In this document: in pieces, positions 10,447-18,217 of the stretch | Layout of the letters: the number at the start of each line of letters is the position of its first letter | How positions within the stretch are numbered: the stretch's first letter is position 1 | From: Candidatus Binatota bacterium | GTDB lineage: Bacteria; Desulfobacterota; Binatia; UBA1149 | Assembly: GCA_012960245.1 (NCBI GenBank) | Contig: DUBO01000023.1 | Location: 1-64,000 of the forward strand | Direction: 5' to 3' | Length of the DNA stretch: 64,000 nt | Made by a program: the position numbers and the translations under genes | Notes under the pieces: generated by a model | What the model saw: only the letters and a program-made list of their open reading frames with translations | Told to the model about the DNA's origin: nothing | The model's database searches: none

Positions 10447-11367
10447 ATGTCGCACTCAAAAGAACCGGACCAGCACAGCGCGGAGAGCGAGCCGATACCA
10501 GTACCGGTGGCTACCTACCGCCGCCGCATGCCGGTGTCGCTCGACCGCATGCTCGAAAACGCGCTCGACTGGGAACATCTGCCCTGGCTGCACTCGTCGA
10601 GTTTTGCTTCTATTGAACTCGTTGACGAGGACGAGTGGCACTGGCGTGCCGATGCCGAGCTCGCGGGAGCCGACGGCGTACTACAACTCGAGTTGCGGCT
10701 GCACGACGACCGACTTGGCTGGACCACGAGCACACTGGCGGGCAGCGGGACGGGCAGCAGTATCTTCACCCGTGTGCTCGTGCACGGCGAGCACGAATTA
10801 GAAGTCGTCGTGGATTTCTTCGTGCCGGGCATCGAGGCCGAGGCCGACCGCAAAGCCGCGGGCGAGTTTTATCTCGAGGTGTACCAGCAGCTCTACGACG
10901 AAGACGAGTCCATGATGGTCGAGCGGCAGCGCCGCCTCGACAGCGGAGGCAACGGAAACGCGACCGCGAGAAACAGCCGCGCGGCGACGACTGCTGAGCA
11001 AATCAACCCTGGGCCCATCGACCTGGGCCCGGCCGAGCAGCTGGCCGAGCGATTGCCCATGGTGATAGCCACCGACGCGGGACGCTTCCGCGTATTGGAG
11101 CACGACGGCCACCTGCTGGCCCACTCGGTGCTGTGCCCCCACCTGCTCGGCCCGCTAGACCAGTGCAAGCTCATCAGCCCTGGCGATGGTAACGGTGGCA
11201 GTGCCCCCGAGATCGTCTGCCCCTGGCACGGCTATCGTTTCGATGCGTCCAGCGGACGGTCCACCGACGCGCGGCGCTACCGGCTGGCGAGTGCGCCCGC
11301 TGTTGAAACCGGCAACGACGGCCGGGCCAGGCTGGCCTGGCCCGCAAACCAAGGAAAAACGCTGTGA
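10447..11367 (+). CDS. Compact Rieske non-heme iron oxygenase with C-terminal Rieske domain
   Basis: 306 residues. Near the N-terminus N38, D41, H44 and H49 (NALDWEHLPWLH) match the D-x2-H-x4-H mononuclear iron motif of Rieske oxygenases. The segment DEDESMMVERQ (151-161, Asp153) resembles the third-ligand region. The Rieske cluster motif is C230-P-H232 ... C258-P-W-H261 near the C-terminus. In classical alpha subunits the Rieske domain comes first and the catalytic domain is larger, so the order is inverted and the catalytic part is only about 160 residues. Predicted role: hydroxylation, demethylation or a related oxidation of a lipid-like compound with an unseen reductase. The downstream gene overlaps by four bases, so the two are coupled. 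Function of the order is inference. Confidence 0.75.
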   Translation: MSHSKEPDQHSAESEPIPVPVATYRRRMPVSLDRMLENALDWEHLPWLHSSSFASIELVDEDEWHWRADAELAGADGVLQLELRLHDDRLGWTTSTLAGSGTGSSIFTRVLVHGEHELEVVVDFFVPGIEAEADRKAAGEFYLEVYQQLYDEDESMMVERQRRLDSGGNGNATARNSRAATTAEQINPGPIDLGPAEQLAERLPMVIATDAGRFRVLEHDGHLLAHSVLCPHLLGPLDQCKLISPGDGNGGSAPEIVCPWHGYRFDASSGRSTDARRYRLASAPAVETGNDGRARLAWPANQGKTL

Positions 11368-11837
11368 ACACGACCGAGGCCAACAACACAGAACTGGCGG
11401 GCGCCTTCTGGCAGGCGCTTTACTCGCGCGACTGGCAAAAGGTGGCCGGGTTTTTTGACGACGCCAGTCACTACGAAGACGTGCCCGCGCCCGACCGCGG
11501 CGCCGATGGTGCGCGCGCCATCACCGGCCGACTGCGTATCGGCCTGGAATCGATCGATGGCTACCGGCACGAGTGCGAGCGCATCGTGGCCCAGGGCGAC
11601 GTGGTGGTCACCGAACACACCGAGCACTGGAGTTGGTCAAGCGGCGAGCAGGTATCGCTCCCCTTCGTGTCGGTGCAGGTCATCGCTGAAGGCCGGATTC
11701 GACTCTGGCGCGACTACTGGAACCTGCCCACGCTGCTCGACGGTGCGCCGGGCTGGTGGCTGGAGCACATAATGCAGTTCGACGTCGAAGACTTCGAGCG
11801 GCTGGCTGATGGCGTACCGCCGCCGGCCAACAAGTAG
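11364..11837 (+). CDS. Limonene-1,2-epoxide hydrolase-like / SnoaL-fold protein
   Basis: 157 residues, starting in an ATGA-type overlap-region start (GTGA at 11364) with the Rieske gene. The sequence has the cone-shaped NTF2/SnoaL fold signature: an N-terminal helix AFWQALYSRDWQKVAGFFDDASHYEDVP, then IGLESIDGYRHECERIVAQGDVVVTEHTEHW and LWRDYWNLPTLL. Limonene-epoxide-hydrolase relatives use an Asp-Arg-Asp network; here TEH near 90 and RDYW near 120 occupy comparable places but the triad cannot be confirmed by eye. Coupling to an oxygenase would fit opening of an epoxide or isomerisation of an oxidised product (inference). Confidence 0.7.
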   Translation: MNTTEANNTELAGAFWQALYSRDWQKVAGFFDDASHYEDVPAPDRGADGARAITGRLRIGLESIDGYRHECERIVAQGDVVVTEHTEHWSWSSGEQVSLPFVSVQVIAEGRIRLWRDYWNLPTLLDGAPGWWLEHIMQFDVEDFERLADGVPPPANK

Positions 11838-11901
11838 CGCTGGCCAACAGGAGCGCGGCGACAGATTTCTGCGCGGGCCTCCTCGGCCCAGCCACGGGTG
11901 C

Positions 11902-12330
11902 TCAGGTCAACGGAGGACTGTCGCCATCGAATCCGCGTGCGTACCAGGCCAGCAGGCCCAACTTGAACAGCGTTACGGCCAGTAACCAGCCCACCGATGC
12001 CGCCTCGTCGTGCAGCCACAGTGCGCGAACAAACATCGCGAACACCGCCGACCCCACAAGCGACTGAACCGTCATGGCCAGGCCACTGGCCTGTTCGAGC
12101 CAGCGGTGCGAGACGAGCACCATTTTTTCCAGCCGGGGCGAAGTCTGTTCGGGGATCTCAAAAAGGAAGGGGCCGCCCATAAGTGCGCCCGTCGCCATCA
12201 GTATGCCCAGGGGCGAGTGACGCCAGATGGTACCTGCCAGCACCAGCACGAAGGCCACGCGGAAGGCCAGGCAGAAAGGGTTGCGGTGCCGCTCGATAAT
12301 CCATCGAGCGTATTTCATGAAGCTACCCAT
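11902..12330 (-). CDS. Small integral membrane protein of unknown function
   Basis: 142 residues with about four hydrophobic segments: FCLAFRVAFVLVLAGTIW, LGILMATGALMGGPFLF, GLAMTVQSLVGSAVFAMFV and VGWLLAVTLFKLGLLAWY. The loop EIPEQTSPRLEKMVLVSHRWLEQ is charged. I do not recognise the family. An alternative ATG at 12318 (MKYARWIIERHRNP) is equally plausible. It lies downstream of the P450 gene on the same strand, with a GC-rich hairpin between them. Confidence 0.6.
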   Translation of the reverse strand: MGSFMKYARWIIERHRNPFCLAFRVAFVLVLAGTIWRHSPLGILMATGALMGGPFLFEIPEQTSPRLEKMVLVSHRWLEQASGLAMTVQSLVGSAVFAMFVRALWLHDEAASVGWLLAVTLFKLGLLAWYARGFDGDSPPLT

Positions 12331-12364
12331 AACTTAAGGATACGCCCCTAACGACCACGGGCAA

Positions 12365-12382
12365 GCCCCCGAGTCTGGGGGC
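12365..12382 (-). terminator. GC-rich hairpin downstream of the P450 gene
   Basis: GCCCCC (12365-12370) pairs with GGGGGC (12377-12382) around a six-base loop, just past the P450 stop. There is no clear T-run on the minus strand, so this is only a possible weak terminator. Confidence 0.35.
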
Positions 12383-12390
12383 GACACTTT

Positions 12391-13593
12391 TCAGGAGGGA
12401 GTGTAGGTTATGCGCATCTCCTTGACGCCGTTGATGAAGTTGGAGCGCAGGCGGCGCGGGGGAGCAGCCAGTTCGATGTCCGGCATACGCGTGAGCACCT
12501 CGGTAAAAATGGCCTTGAGCTGCGCGCGGGCCAGAGACGCACCCAGGCAGTAGTGCTGGCCGATGCCGAAGCTAAGATGCTCGCTCGCGTTGTTGCGGTT
12601 GATGTCAAAACGGTGCGGGTCGTCAAACACCGCCTCGTCTCGGTTGGCTGAACCGTACCAAAGCGTAACCTTCTGGCCTTTTTTAATCTCGACGCCGCCC
12701 ACCTCGGTGTCCTCCATGGCTGTGCGACGAAAGTGATGCACACCCGGGTCGTAGCGTAGCAGTTCTTCGACGGCGACAGGTATGAGCGAGGGGTCATCCA
12801 CGAGCTGCTGCCGCTGTTCCGGATGCTCTATCAGGCGCAGCAGGCCGTTGCTCGTCACGGTACGCGTGGTCTCGTTGCCCGCCACAATCATCATCATCAC
12901 GAAGGTGCCGAACACCATGTCATCCACCGGCTTACCGTCGAGCTCGGCGTTGACCACCATGGTGGCAAGATCATCGGCCGGGTGCTCAAGCTTGAGCTTG
13001 CGCAACTTAACCGCGTACTCGAAGGTTTCGATGAACGCCTCGTCAGGGCTGCTGCCCTTGGCCATCTCGGGATCATCGGACGAGATGAGGCGGTTGGCGA
13101 GGTCGTATGCGTAGCGGCGCTCGCTCTCGGGAATGCCGAACAGCTCGCAGATCATCCTCATTGGAGTGATAGCCGCAACGTCCTCCACGAAATCGCACTC
13201 GCCCCTCGACGCCACTTCGTCGACGATCTCGCGCGCCACCCCGGCGATGTAGTCGGCCAGCTTGTCGATACGCTTGGGCACGAAACCCTTGTTGATCGTA
13301 TTGCGGTACTCGGTGTGCCGCGGCGGGTCCATGTTGAGCATCACGCCCGCGAGGGTGTGCGCCAGTTCAGGCTCGGGATCCCAGATCAGCATGTGAGGGG
13401 TGTTGCTGAACACCGCCGGCGTGCGCGACACGTAGCGCACATCGTCGTAGCGCGTGAGCACCCAGAACCCCGCGCCGCCCGGCTCATCGTGCCAGAACAC
13501 CGGCGCCTCGCGCCTGAGCAGATCGTAGACCTCGTGCGGCTGGCCGTCTAAAAAATTGTCCGGGTCGAGCAGGTCAATATCCGAAAGCTGCAT
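12391..13593 (-). CDS. Cytochrome P450 (CYP125/CYP142/CYP124-like)
   Basis: 400 residues from the ATG at 13593, which has GAGGAG six bases upstream; an in-frame extension to 13626 is unlikely. Heme-binding segment FGIGQHYCLG places the thiolate at Cys349. The I-helix has AGNETTRT, the K-helix EELLRY, and MNMDPPRHTEYRN is the C-helix region typical of actinobacterial cholesterol/branched-lipid omega-hydroxylases. The family hydroxylates terminal methyl groups of sterol side chains or methyl-branched lipids, taking electrons from a ferredoxin; no ferredoxin is adjacent. A strong palindromic site lies about 100 bases upstream. Substrate is not determinable here. Confidence 0.9.
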   Translation of the reverse strand: MQLSDIDLLDPDNFLDGQPHEVYDLLRREAPVFWHDEPGGAGFWVLTRYDDVRYVSRTPAVFSNTPHMLIWDPEPELAHTLAGVMLNMDPPRHTEYRNTINKGFVPKRIDKLADYIAGVAREIVDEVASRGECDFVEDVAAITPMRMICELFGIPESERRYAYDLANRLISSDDPEMAKGSSPDEAFIETFEYAVKLRKLKLEHPADDLATMVVNAELDGKPVDDMVFGTFVMMMIVAGNETTRTVTSNGLLRLIEHPEQRQQLVDDPSLIPVAVEELLRYDPGVHHFRRTAMEDTEVGGVEIKKGQKVTLWYGSANRDEAVFDDPHRFDINRNNASEHLSFGIGQHYCLGASLARAQLKAIFTEVLTRMPDIELAAPPRRLRSNFINGVKEMRITYTPS

Positions 13594-13695
13594 ACGGTAC
13601 TCCTCGACCGGTCGCCGGCTGGACACACCGCCCCGCCTCTACCGGACCCCAGGGGCGGGCAGGGCTACAGGCCTGCGGACAGCAGCGCTCGGTCC

Positions 13696-13724
13696 TCACT
13701 GACATATGTCAGTGACATTCGTCA
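13696..13724. promoter_or_regulatory. Tandem palindromic operator upstream of the P450 gene
   Basis: A perfect 20-bp palindrome, tcactgacatatgtcagtga, spans 13696-13715. Its core TGACATATGTCA (13700-13711) is followed 13 bases on by a near copy TGACATTCGTCA (13713-13724). The site is 103 bases before the P450 start codon in the P450-LLM intergenic gap. The size and symmetry fit a dimeric TetR-type repressor; the TetR gene at 18218-18883 is a candidate but nothing ties it to this site directly. Confidence 0.65.
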
Positions 13725-13776
13725 GTCAAATAGGTCGATTTTCTCTGCACAACCGCGGCATCGGGCCGGTATATGG

Positions 13777-14595
13777 TCAGCCTGCCAGCCTTGAGCCGGC
13801 GTCAACCAGCGCCTCGGCCGCTGCCACGAAAACGGCTGCATCCGAATAGCGCTGGGCGTGCACCACGCGGGTGACCCCTACTGCCGCAAAGCCTGCGAGC
13901 TGGTCTAGCGCTTGCGCGGTGTCGCCTAACTCCAGCCCGGTGATAAGGGCAACCTCGGGGTCGGGGTGGCCGGCCGCCGCTGAATCACGACGAAATGTTT
14001 CTACCTGGCCGGCTAGTTTGGCGGGATCAGATCCCATGGGCATCCAGCCACCTCCAAAACGAACCGCGCGCTCCAGGGCCTGCGGCGAGTTGCCGCCCAC
14101 GAACAGCGGCGGCGCGGCCGGGCGCGGCCTGAACAGCAACGGCTGTCCGTTAGACTCGACCTCGTCGTTGTCAAAGCAGTTCGTAATAAAAGAGAGGGTC
14201 TCGTCTGTCACCGCGCCCCGGCGATTTCGCGGCACACCCACCGCGCGGAACTCTGCTTCCATCCAGCCCGCTCCAACGCCGAACAGCATACGGCCACCCG
14301 AGAGTTCCTGTATGGTCGCCACCCACTTGGCCGTCGGCAGGGCCGGACGGTAGGGCAACACCAGCACGCCGGTGCCCAGGTGTATGCGCTCGGTCAGCCC
14401 GGCCAGCCACGCCAGCGTGGCCAGCGGGTCAAGATAACGACCGTTGGAGCCCTCGGCGTCGTCGGGCGGGATGGCTATATGATCGGCAAGCCACAGGTCG
14501 TCCAGGCCTGCCGCCTCTGCCCCCAGCGCACAGTCGCGCACGGTATCGGGCGCCGAAGCGTCTCCCATGTTGCGCAGGTAGAGCCCCAGCTTCAT
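13777..14595 (-). CDS. LLM-class F420-type oxidoreductase
   Basis: 272 residues of the luciferase-like TIM-barrel superfamily that uses F420 or FMN. Evidence: MKLGLYLRNMGDASAPDTV start, DLWLADHIAIPPDDAEGS, LATLAWLAGLTERIHLGTGVLVLPYRPALPTAKWVATI (written here as separate short strands LAGLTERIHLGTGVLV and RPALPTAKWVATI), LSGGRMLFGVGAGWMEAEF and PLFVGGNSPQAL. It starts five bases after the upstream hot-dog dehydratase gene stops, so the two are cotranscribed. Cofactor choice and substrate are not visible. Confidence 0.85.
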   Translation of the reverse strand: MKLGLYLRNMGDASAPDTVRDCALGAEAAGLDDLWLADHIAIPPDDAEGSNGRYLDPLATLAWLAGLTERIHLGTGVLVLPYRPALPTAKWVATIQELSGGRMLFGVGAGWMEAEFRAVGVPRNRRGAVTDETLSFITNCFDNDEVESNGQPLLFRPRPAAPPLFVGGNSPQALERAVRFGGGWMPMGSDPAKLAGQVETFRRDSAAAGHPDPEVALITGLELGDTAQALDQLAGFAAVGVTRVVHAQRYSDAAVFVAAAEALVDAGSRLAG

Positions 14596-14600
14596 GGCTA

Positions 14601-15659
14601 TCAGGCAAGCGCCACGGTGGCCGAACAGGGAGTGACCGGCCCTTCCTCGGTGGCAATAATCACTTCAACATCGACCAGGCGCTCGCCGTCCTGCTCGTAG
14701 CGCTTCGTGACTCGCCCGGTAATTATCATGTCGTCTCCAGCGCAGACGTTGCCACGCATCGACACTCGTATCTTCTTGATCTCGGCCTCCGGGCCGGCCC
14801 AGTCGATGAGGTAGCGGTCGACCATGCCCAGGTTGAACGGCGTGTTAACGAACACGTCGCGCGTGCGCGAGCGCTCCTGCGCGTACTTGCTGTTTGAGTG
14901 CTGCGGCGAGAAATCGCGCGTCGCCGAGGCCAGGTACACGCAACGGCTGAAAGTTATCGGCATGCGCAGTTCCGGCAACTCCTGCCCCTCGTTGACGTCG
15001 GCCCACGCCAGCGTGCGGTACTCGGGCACCGAGTATCCGTTCTTCTCCCCCTGCAATACTTCCTCCACGGCCGGGCTCCAGCCGCCGCCACCCTCGGCGG
15101 GCAACTCTACCTCGCCTCGCCCATAGCCGAAGGCGTCCATCTTTTCGGTGATGACCAGCTCGCCGTCCTGGTTGCGATAGTAACGCTCCATTACCCAGAA
15201 GTGCCCCTCGCCCACGCGGGTCTTCTTCCACGGCGAAATCGACACCAACCGCTGGCTCACGCTTATGCGGTCGCCCACTCGCGCGCGCACGCCGGTTTCA
15301 ACCTCGATGTTACTTATGATGCCAATGGGCAGGTCGAGCAGTTCTTTCACCTCGTAGTGAATGTGGCGCTGCGGCTCGCCTTCGGACGGCGGCCACGGCC
15401 AGCGATACTGCATGGTGAACGCCGTCATTATCGAGCCGAACGGTGCCACGCGCGCGTCGTGCCCGCGCTCACGCGCGTAGGCCTCGTCGAGGTAAAGCGG
15501 GTTGCCATCCTCAAGCGTCTCGCACCAGTGGCGGATGAGGTACTCGTTTATCTCCAGCGGGGCCGGCACTGACTCGGACTCGATGGTGAGATCGACGAGA
15601 CGGCCCTGGTTGGCCTCGGGCAGGTAATCGGGAACGTATTCTAAGTAGGCAACCGTCAT
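14601..15659 (-). CDS. Double hot-dog MaoC / FAS1-like dehydratase
   Basis: 352 residues from ATG 15659 (MTVAYLEYVPDYLPEAN). The N-terminal half resembles the FAS1-like dehydratase domain (EINEYLIRHWCETLEDGNPLY, VAPFGSIMTAFTMQYRWPW). The C-terminal half is a second hot-dog (LPELRMPITFSRCVYLASATRDFSPQHSN, FVNTPFNLGMVDRYLIDW). This two-domain layout is typical of enoyl-CoA hydratases acting on bulky substrates such as sterol side chains (ChsH/MaoC type). The hydratase-2 D-x(4)-H pair is not in standard form, with RDFSPQH as the nearest match. It lies between an alpha/beta hydrolase and an LLM oxidoreductase. Confidence 0.78.
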   Translation of the reverse strand: MTVAYLEYVPDYLPEANQGRLVDLTIESESVPAPLEINEYLIRHWCETLEDGNPLYLDEAYARERGHDARVAPFGSIMTAFTMQYRWPWPPSEGEPQRHIHYEVKELLDLPIGIISNIEVETGVRARVGDRISVSQRLVSISPWKKTRVGEGHFWVMERYYRNQDGELVITEKMDAFGYGRGEVELPAEGGGGWSPAVEEVLQGEKNGYSVPEYRTLAWADVNEGQELPELRMPITFSRCVYLASATRDFSPQHSNSKYAQERSRTRDVFVNTPFNLGMVDRYLIDWAGPEAEIKKIRVSMRGNVCAGDDMIITGRVTKRYEQDGERLVDVEVIIATEEGPVTPCSATVALA

Positions 15660-15723
15660 GGTCGCGCAGACTAGCCGCCGCGCGCGGCTGTTCAAACAGT
15701 CCCGGGGTCGGCCGTGCCAGCGG

Positions 15724-16398
15724 TCAGCCCAGGGCCTTGCCCACGAAGTCCGCTATTGGGTCGAGTCCACCCGTGGCAAAGAAATGGTCGACGCCGTCGA
15801 GCACGCTCAGCCCCGCGCTCACGGGGCCGGGCAGCGATTCCAGCAGCGCCTCGAGCTCGGCGACCGGCGCGTACTCGTCCTCGGCGCCCACCAGTACGTG
15901 AACCCCGGCTGCCAGGGACTCCAGGTCCAGCCCGGCCAACAGGGCCGGGGGCGGTGCCACCAGCAGCAGCTTACCGGCCAGGCTGAGGCTTGCCGCCAGT
16001 TGCAGCATGGACACTGCGCCGAAGGAGTAGCCGGCGAGCAACACCGCTTGCTCTTCGACCTGCGGCAACGATCCCCCATCGCGAGCGAGACCACGAGCAC
16101 AAGTGAGTGCCGCTCGACAGTCGGCCAGTCCCTGCTCCGCGTCGCCGGAGGCGTTGCGCCGCCAGTTGAACCGCAGCGTACCCCTGCCCCTTGCCCTCAG
16201 GGCTGAGCACAGGGCCACCACTACCGGGTTGTGCATGTCGCCGCCGTAAAGAGGGTGCGGCGCGGCTACCGGCACCGGCGTCGACACGGGCGGCATCAAC
16301 GGCGCCCTGGCGTCAGACCCGCGAACGAAAAGCGCTTCGAGTTCGAGCCCGTCGCCACCTGCCAGCGGCACCCGCAGCGCTTCTTCACGCGTGCTCAT
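15724..16398 (-). CDS. Alpha/beta hydrolase
   Basis: About 224 residues from the ATG at 16398 (MSTREEALRVPLAGGDGLELE), 10 bases after the stop of the MBL-Rieske gene; a longer frame to 16506 would overlap that gene. The nucleophile elbow is GYSFGAVS, the acid lies in GAEDEYAP and the histidine in DGVDHFF, so the catalytic triad is complete. Overall it resembles the COG2945 small hydrolases: HNPVVVALCSALRARG, then LRFNWRRNASGDAEQG. Likely an esterase or thioesterase in the same transcript. Confidence 0.8.
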   Translation of the reverse strand: MSTREEALRVPLAGGDGLELEALFVRGSDARAPLMPPVSTPVPVAAPHPLYGGDMHNPVVVALCSALRARGRGTLRFNWRRNASGDAEQGLADCRAALTCARGLARDGGSLPQVEEQAVLLAGYSFGAVSMLQLAASLSLAGKLLLVAPPPALLAGLDLESLAAGVHVLVGAEDEYAPVAELEALLESLPGPVSAGLSVLDGVDHFFATGGLDPIADFVGKALG

Positions 16399-16408
16399 CG
16401 CGGCGGCT

Positions 16409-17998
16409 TCAGGCGGCCTTGTCGCCCGCAGAGCCGGGGGCGCGGCCGAGCCGGCGGCAGTGGATGCGGTAATCAGACTCAGCGCACTCGCCCGTGCCCA
16501 GTTCAAAGTGCCAACGGTGCCCCGGGCATACTATCTGCCCGTCCTCTATGTCGGCCTCGGAGAGATCGGAGCCGGCGTGCGGACAGAAGCGTTGCACCTC
16601 GTAACGGCACCCCTCGTGTTCGAGTTCAAAGGTGGTCGTGGGCGTGTCCTCGAGCCGGGACTCGCCAGCAGCAATAGCCTGCAAGGCAGCCTGGTTGGCC
16701 ATCTTGAGAAAAGTAAACAGGTGCTGGTTGTAGCGGTCCGGGTCGCGACTGGCCTTGAAGCGCAGCGACAGCAACAGGTCCTCCCAGGAAAACTCGCCGC
16801 GCAGCACCTGGTCAACGTTGCGAGACTCGAACTCAAAATGATACAGGCACTGCTCGCCCTGCTGCGGGTAAACGAGTTCGCCCTTGTTGTCATCGCGAAA
16901 GTCGACGACCCAGCTGCCACCGTTCGGGCCGGTCACGTTGAACAGCACGCGCATGTTTATGCGAGCCAGGAAAAATGGGTTACGGCGCAGCAGCGGCACC
17001 ATGTGGCGACGAAAGCGATCGTACAGCCCCGGCTCCGCGTCGGGTATGGCGGCGAGCACCTCGCGCACGAGAGCCTGCTTTTCGGCCTTGTGGGCCTCGT
17101 AGTAACTGCGGCGGTCGCGCTCGTAGTCAAAATCAGCGTATGCCGGCTCGCGCTCTATCTCGTAACCGTCGGTAGACAGCTGCAGGCGATCGCCCGGCTT
17201 CAAGACCTCCGCAGGGATGCCGACAGACTCAAGGTGCTCGGCGGCCGTGGGGTGGGTGGGAAACATGGAGTCCTCGCCTACAAAGTGATCCGCGAGGTCT
17301 TCGTCAAAGAAACAGGGCGGGCCAGCAAAGGGAATAGCCAGGCGGGGATTGAGTGCCTGGGCATCCTTGGCAAACGATTCAACGGCCGACAAGCGGCGTG
17401 CGGCGCGCAGCGGCCGCTTCTGCTCTTCGTCGTAGCAGGTGTAAGTCAGCGGGTACCAGATGGCCGGCGACGCCTGGCCCATGAGCAGGTCCATGCCGCG
17501 CGCGCGCATCTTGTCGAAATCCAGCGCCGAGTTGGCGTCGTTGAGATTGAGAATGCGCACGTCGCCCGCGGTGATGTAGGCGCAGGAATCGAACCAGTGC
17601 GGCGCACAGTTCTGCTTGGGCACCTCGACCTCGACCACGAAATCCGACGCCAGTTCCCATGACTCGAAGTCGTCAAACTCATACACGTTTTGAAAACCCA
17701 GATCGTGCAGCTTGCGCACGATGAGGCGCTTGTGAAAACGCCCGGTGATCATCGGCGTGTCCTTGGGCAGTTGAGCCAGGAACCAGGGATCGTAGTGGTC
17801 GGGGTGCTCGTGCGAGACGTAGACCGCGTCGGGAGTGAGCAGGTGGCCGAGATCCTTGTGCGGATACTCCGGGTACTGGAACCAGCTCGCGTTGTAGGCT
17901 CCGGCCGGTGACATCCAAGGGTCGCAGAGCAATTTCTTGCCGCCGTACTCGACCATGAGGCCCGCGTGTCCGAGATACTCTATTGTTGCGGTCGCCAC
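16409..17998 (-). CDS. Metallo-beta-lactamase fold protein fused to a C-terminal Rieske domain
   Basis: 529 residues. The N-terminal UlaG-like metallo-beta-lactamase domain has IEYLGHAGLMVEYGGKKLLCDPW and the metal motif H63-E-H65-P-D67-H68. A middle region (about 300-440) includes RRNPFFLARINMRVLFNVTG. The Rieske cluster motif is at the C-terminus: C472-P-H474 and C491-P-G-H494. The nearest described architecture is CMP-N-acetylneuraminate hydroxylase, which has both domains but with the Rieske first. Start GTG 17998 has AGGAGCAGACAG before it. Predicted oxygenase or electron-transfer enzyme of unknown substrate; head of the minus-strand run that continues to the P450. Confidence 0.82.
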   Translation of the reverse strand: MATATIEYLGHAGLMVEYGGKKLLCDPWMSPAGAYNASWFQYPEYPHKDLGHLLTPDAVYVSHEHPDHYDPWFLAQLPKDTPMITGRFHKRLIVRKLHDLGFQNVYEFDDFESWELASDFVVEVEVPKQNCAPHWFDSCAYITAGDVRILNLNDANSALDFDKMRARGMDLLMGQASPAIWYPLTYTCYDEEQKRPLRAARRLSAVESFAKDAQALNPRLAIPFAGPPCFFDEDLADHFVGEDSMFPTHPTAAEHLESVGIPAEVLKPGDRLQLSTDGYEIEREPAYADFDYERDRRSYYEAHKAEKQALVREVLAAIPDAEPGLYDRFRRHMVPLLRRNPFFLARINMRVLFNVTGPNGGSWVVDFRDDNKGELVYPQQGEQCLYHFEFESRNVDQVLRGEFSWEDLLLSLRFKASRDPDRYNQHLFTFLKMANQAALQAIAAGESRLEDTPTTTFELEHEGCRYEVQRFCPHAGSDLSEADIEDGQIVCPGHRWHFELGTGECAESDYRIHCRRLGRAPGSAGDKAA

Positions 17999-18044
17999 CT
18001 GTCTGCTCCTGGGTCCGAATGCCCACGGACTCTAGAATGTAGTA

Positions 18045-18073
18045 TTTTTAAGGCCTTAGCTGATTTCAGTCAA
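18045..18073 (-). promoter_or_regulatory. Sigma-70-like promoter of the MBL-Rieske operon
   Basis: On the minus strand TTGACT (18073-18068) is followed after exactly 17 bases by TAAAAA (18050-18045), which lies about 47 bases before the GTG start of the MBL-Rieske gene. Both elements are AT-rich against a GC-rich background. The remaining bases between here and the TetR stop (18074-18217) hold G/C runs but no gene I can support. Confidence 0.5.
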
Positions 18074-18217
18074 GGGTCTAAATGCCGCTGACTCCCGGTT
18101 CCACCTCGACTTGGCTGAAAAGGCGCTGCACCGTAACCGGCAGCAACCGGACTGTCCACCCCCCGGCAGAGGGGCCACCCCCCCTGCTGCGGCACGAGGC
18201 CCCAGGGGGTCAAGTCT

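Noticed and set aside
10176-10448. Minus-strand 90-codon frame with a YGAAI/HRAAI/YDAAI repeat
   Set aside because: It overlaps the recO tail and its repeat comes from the 15-bp array. No ribosome binding site or export signal supports it. I kept the DNA repeat but not the gene.
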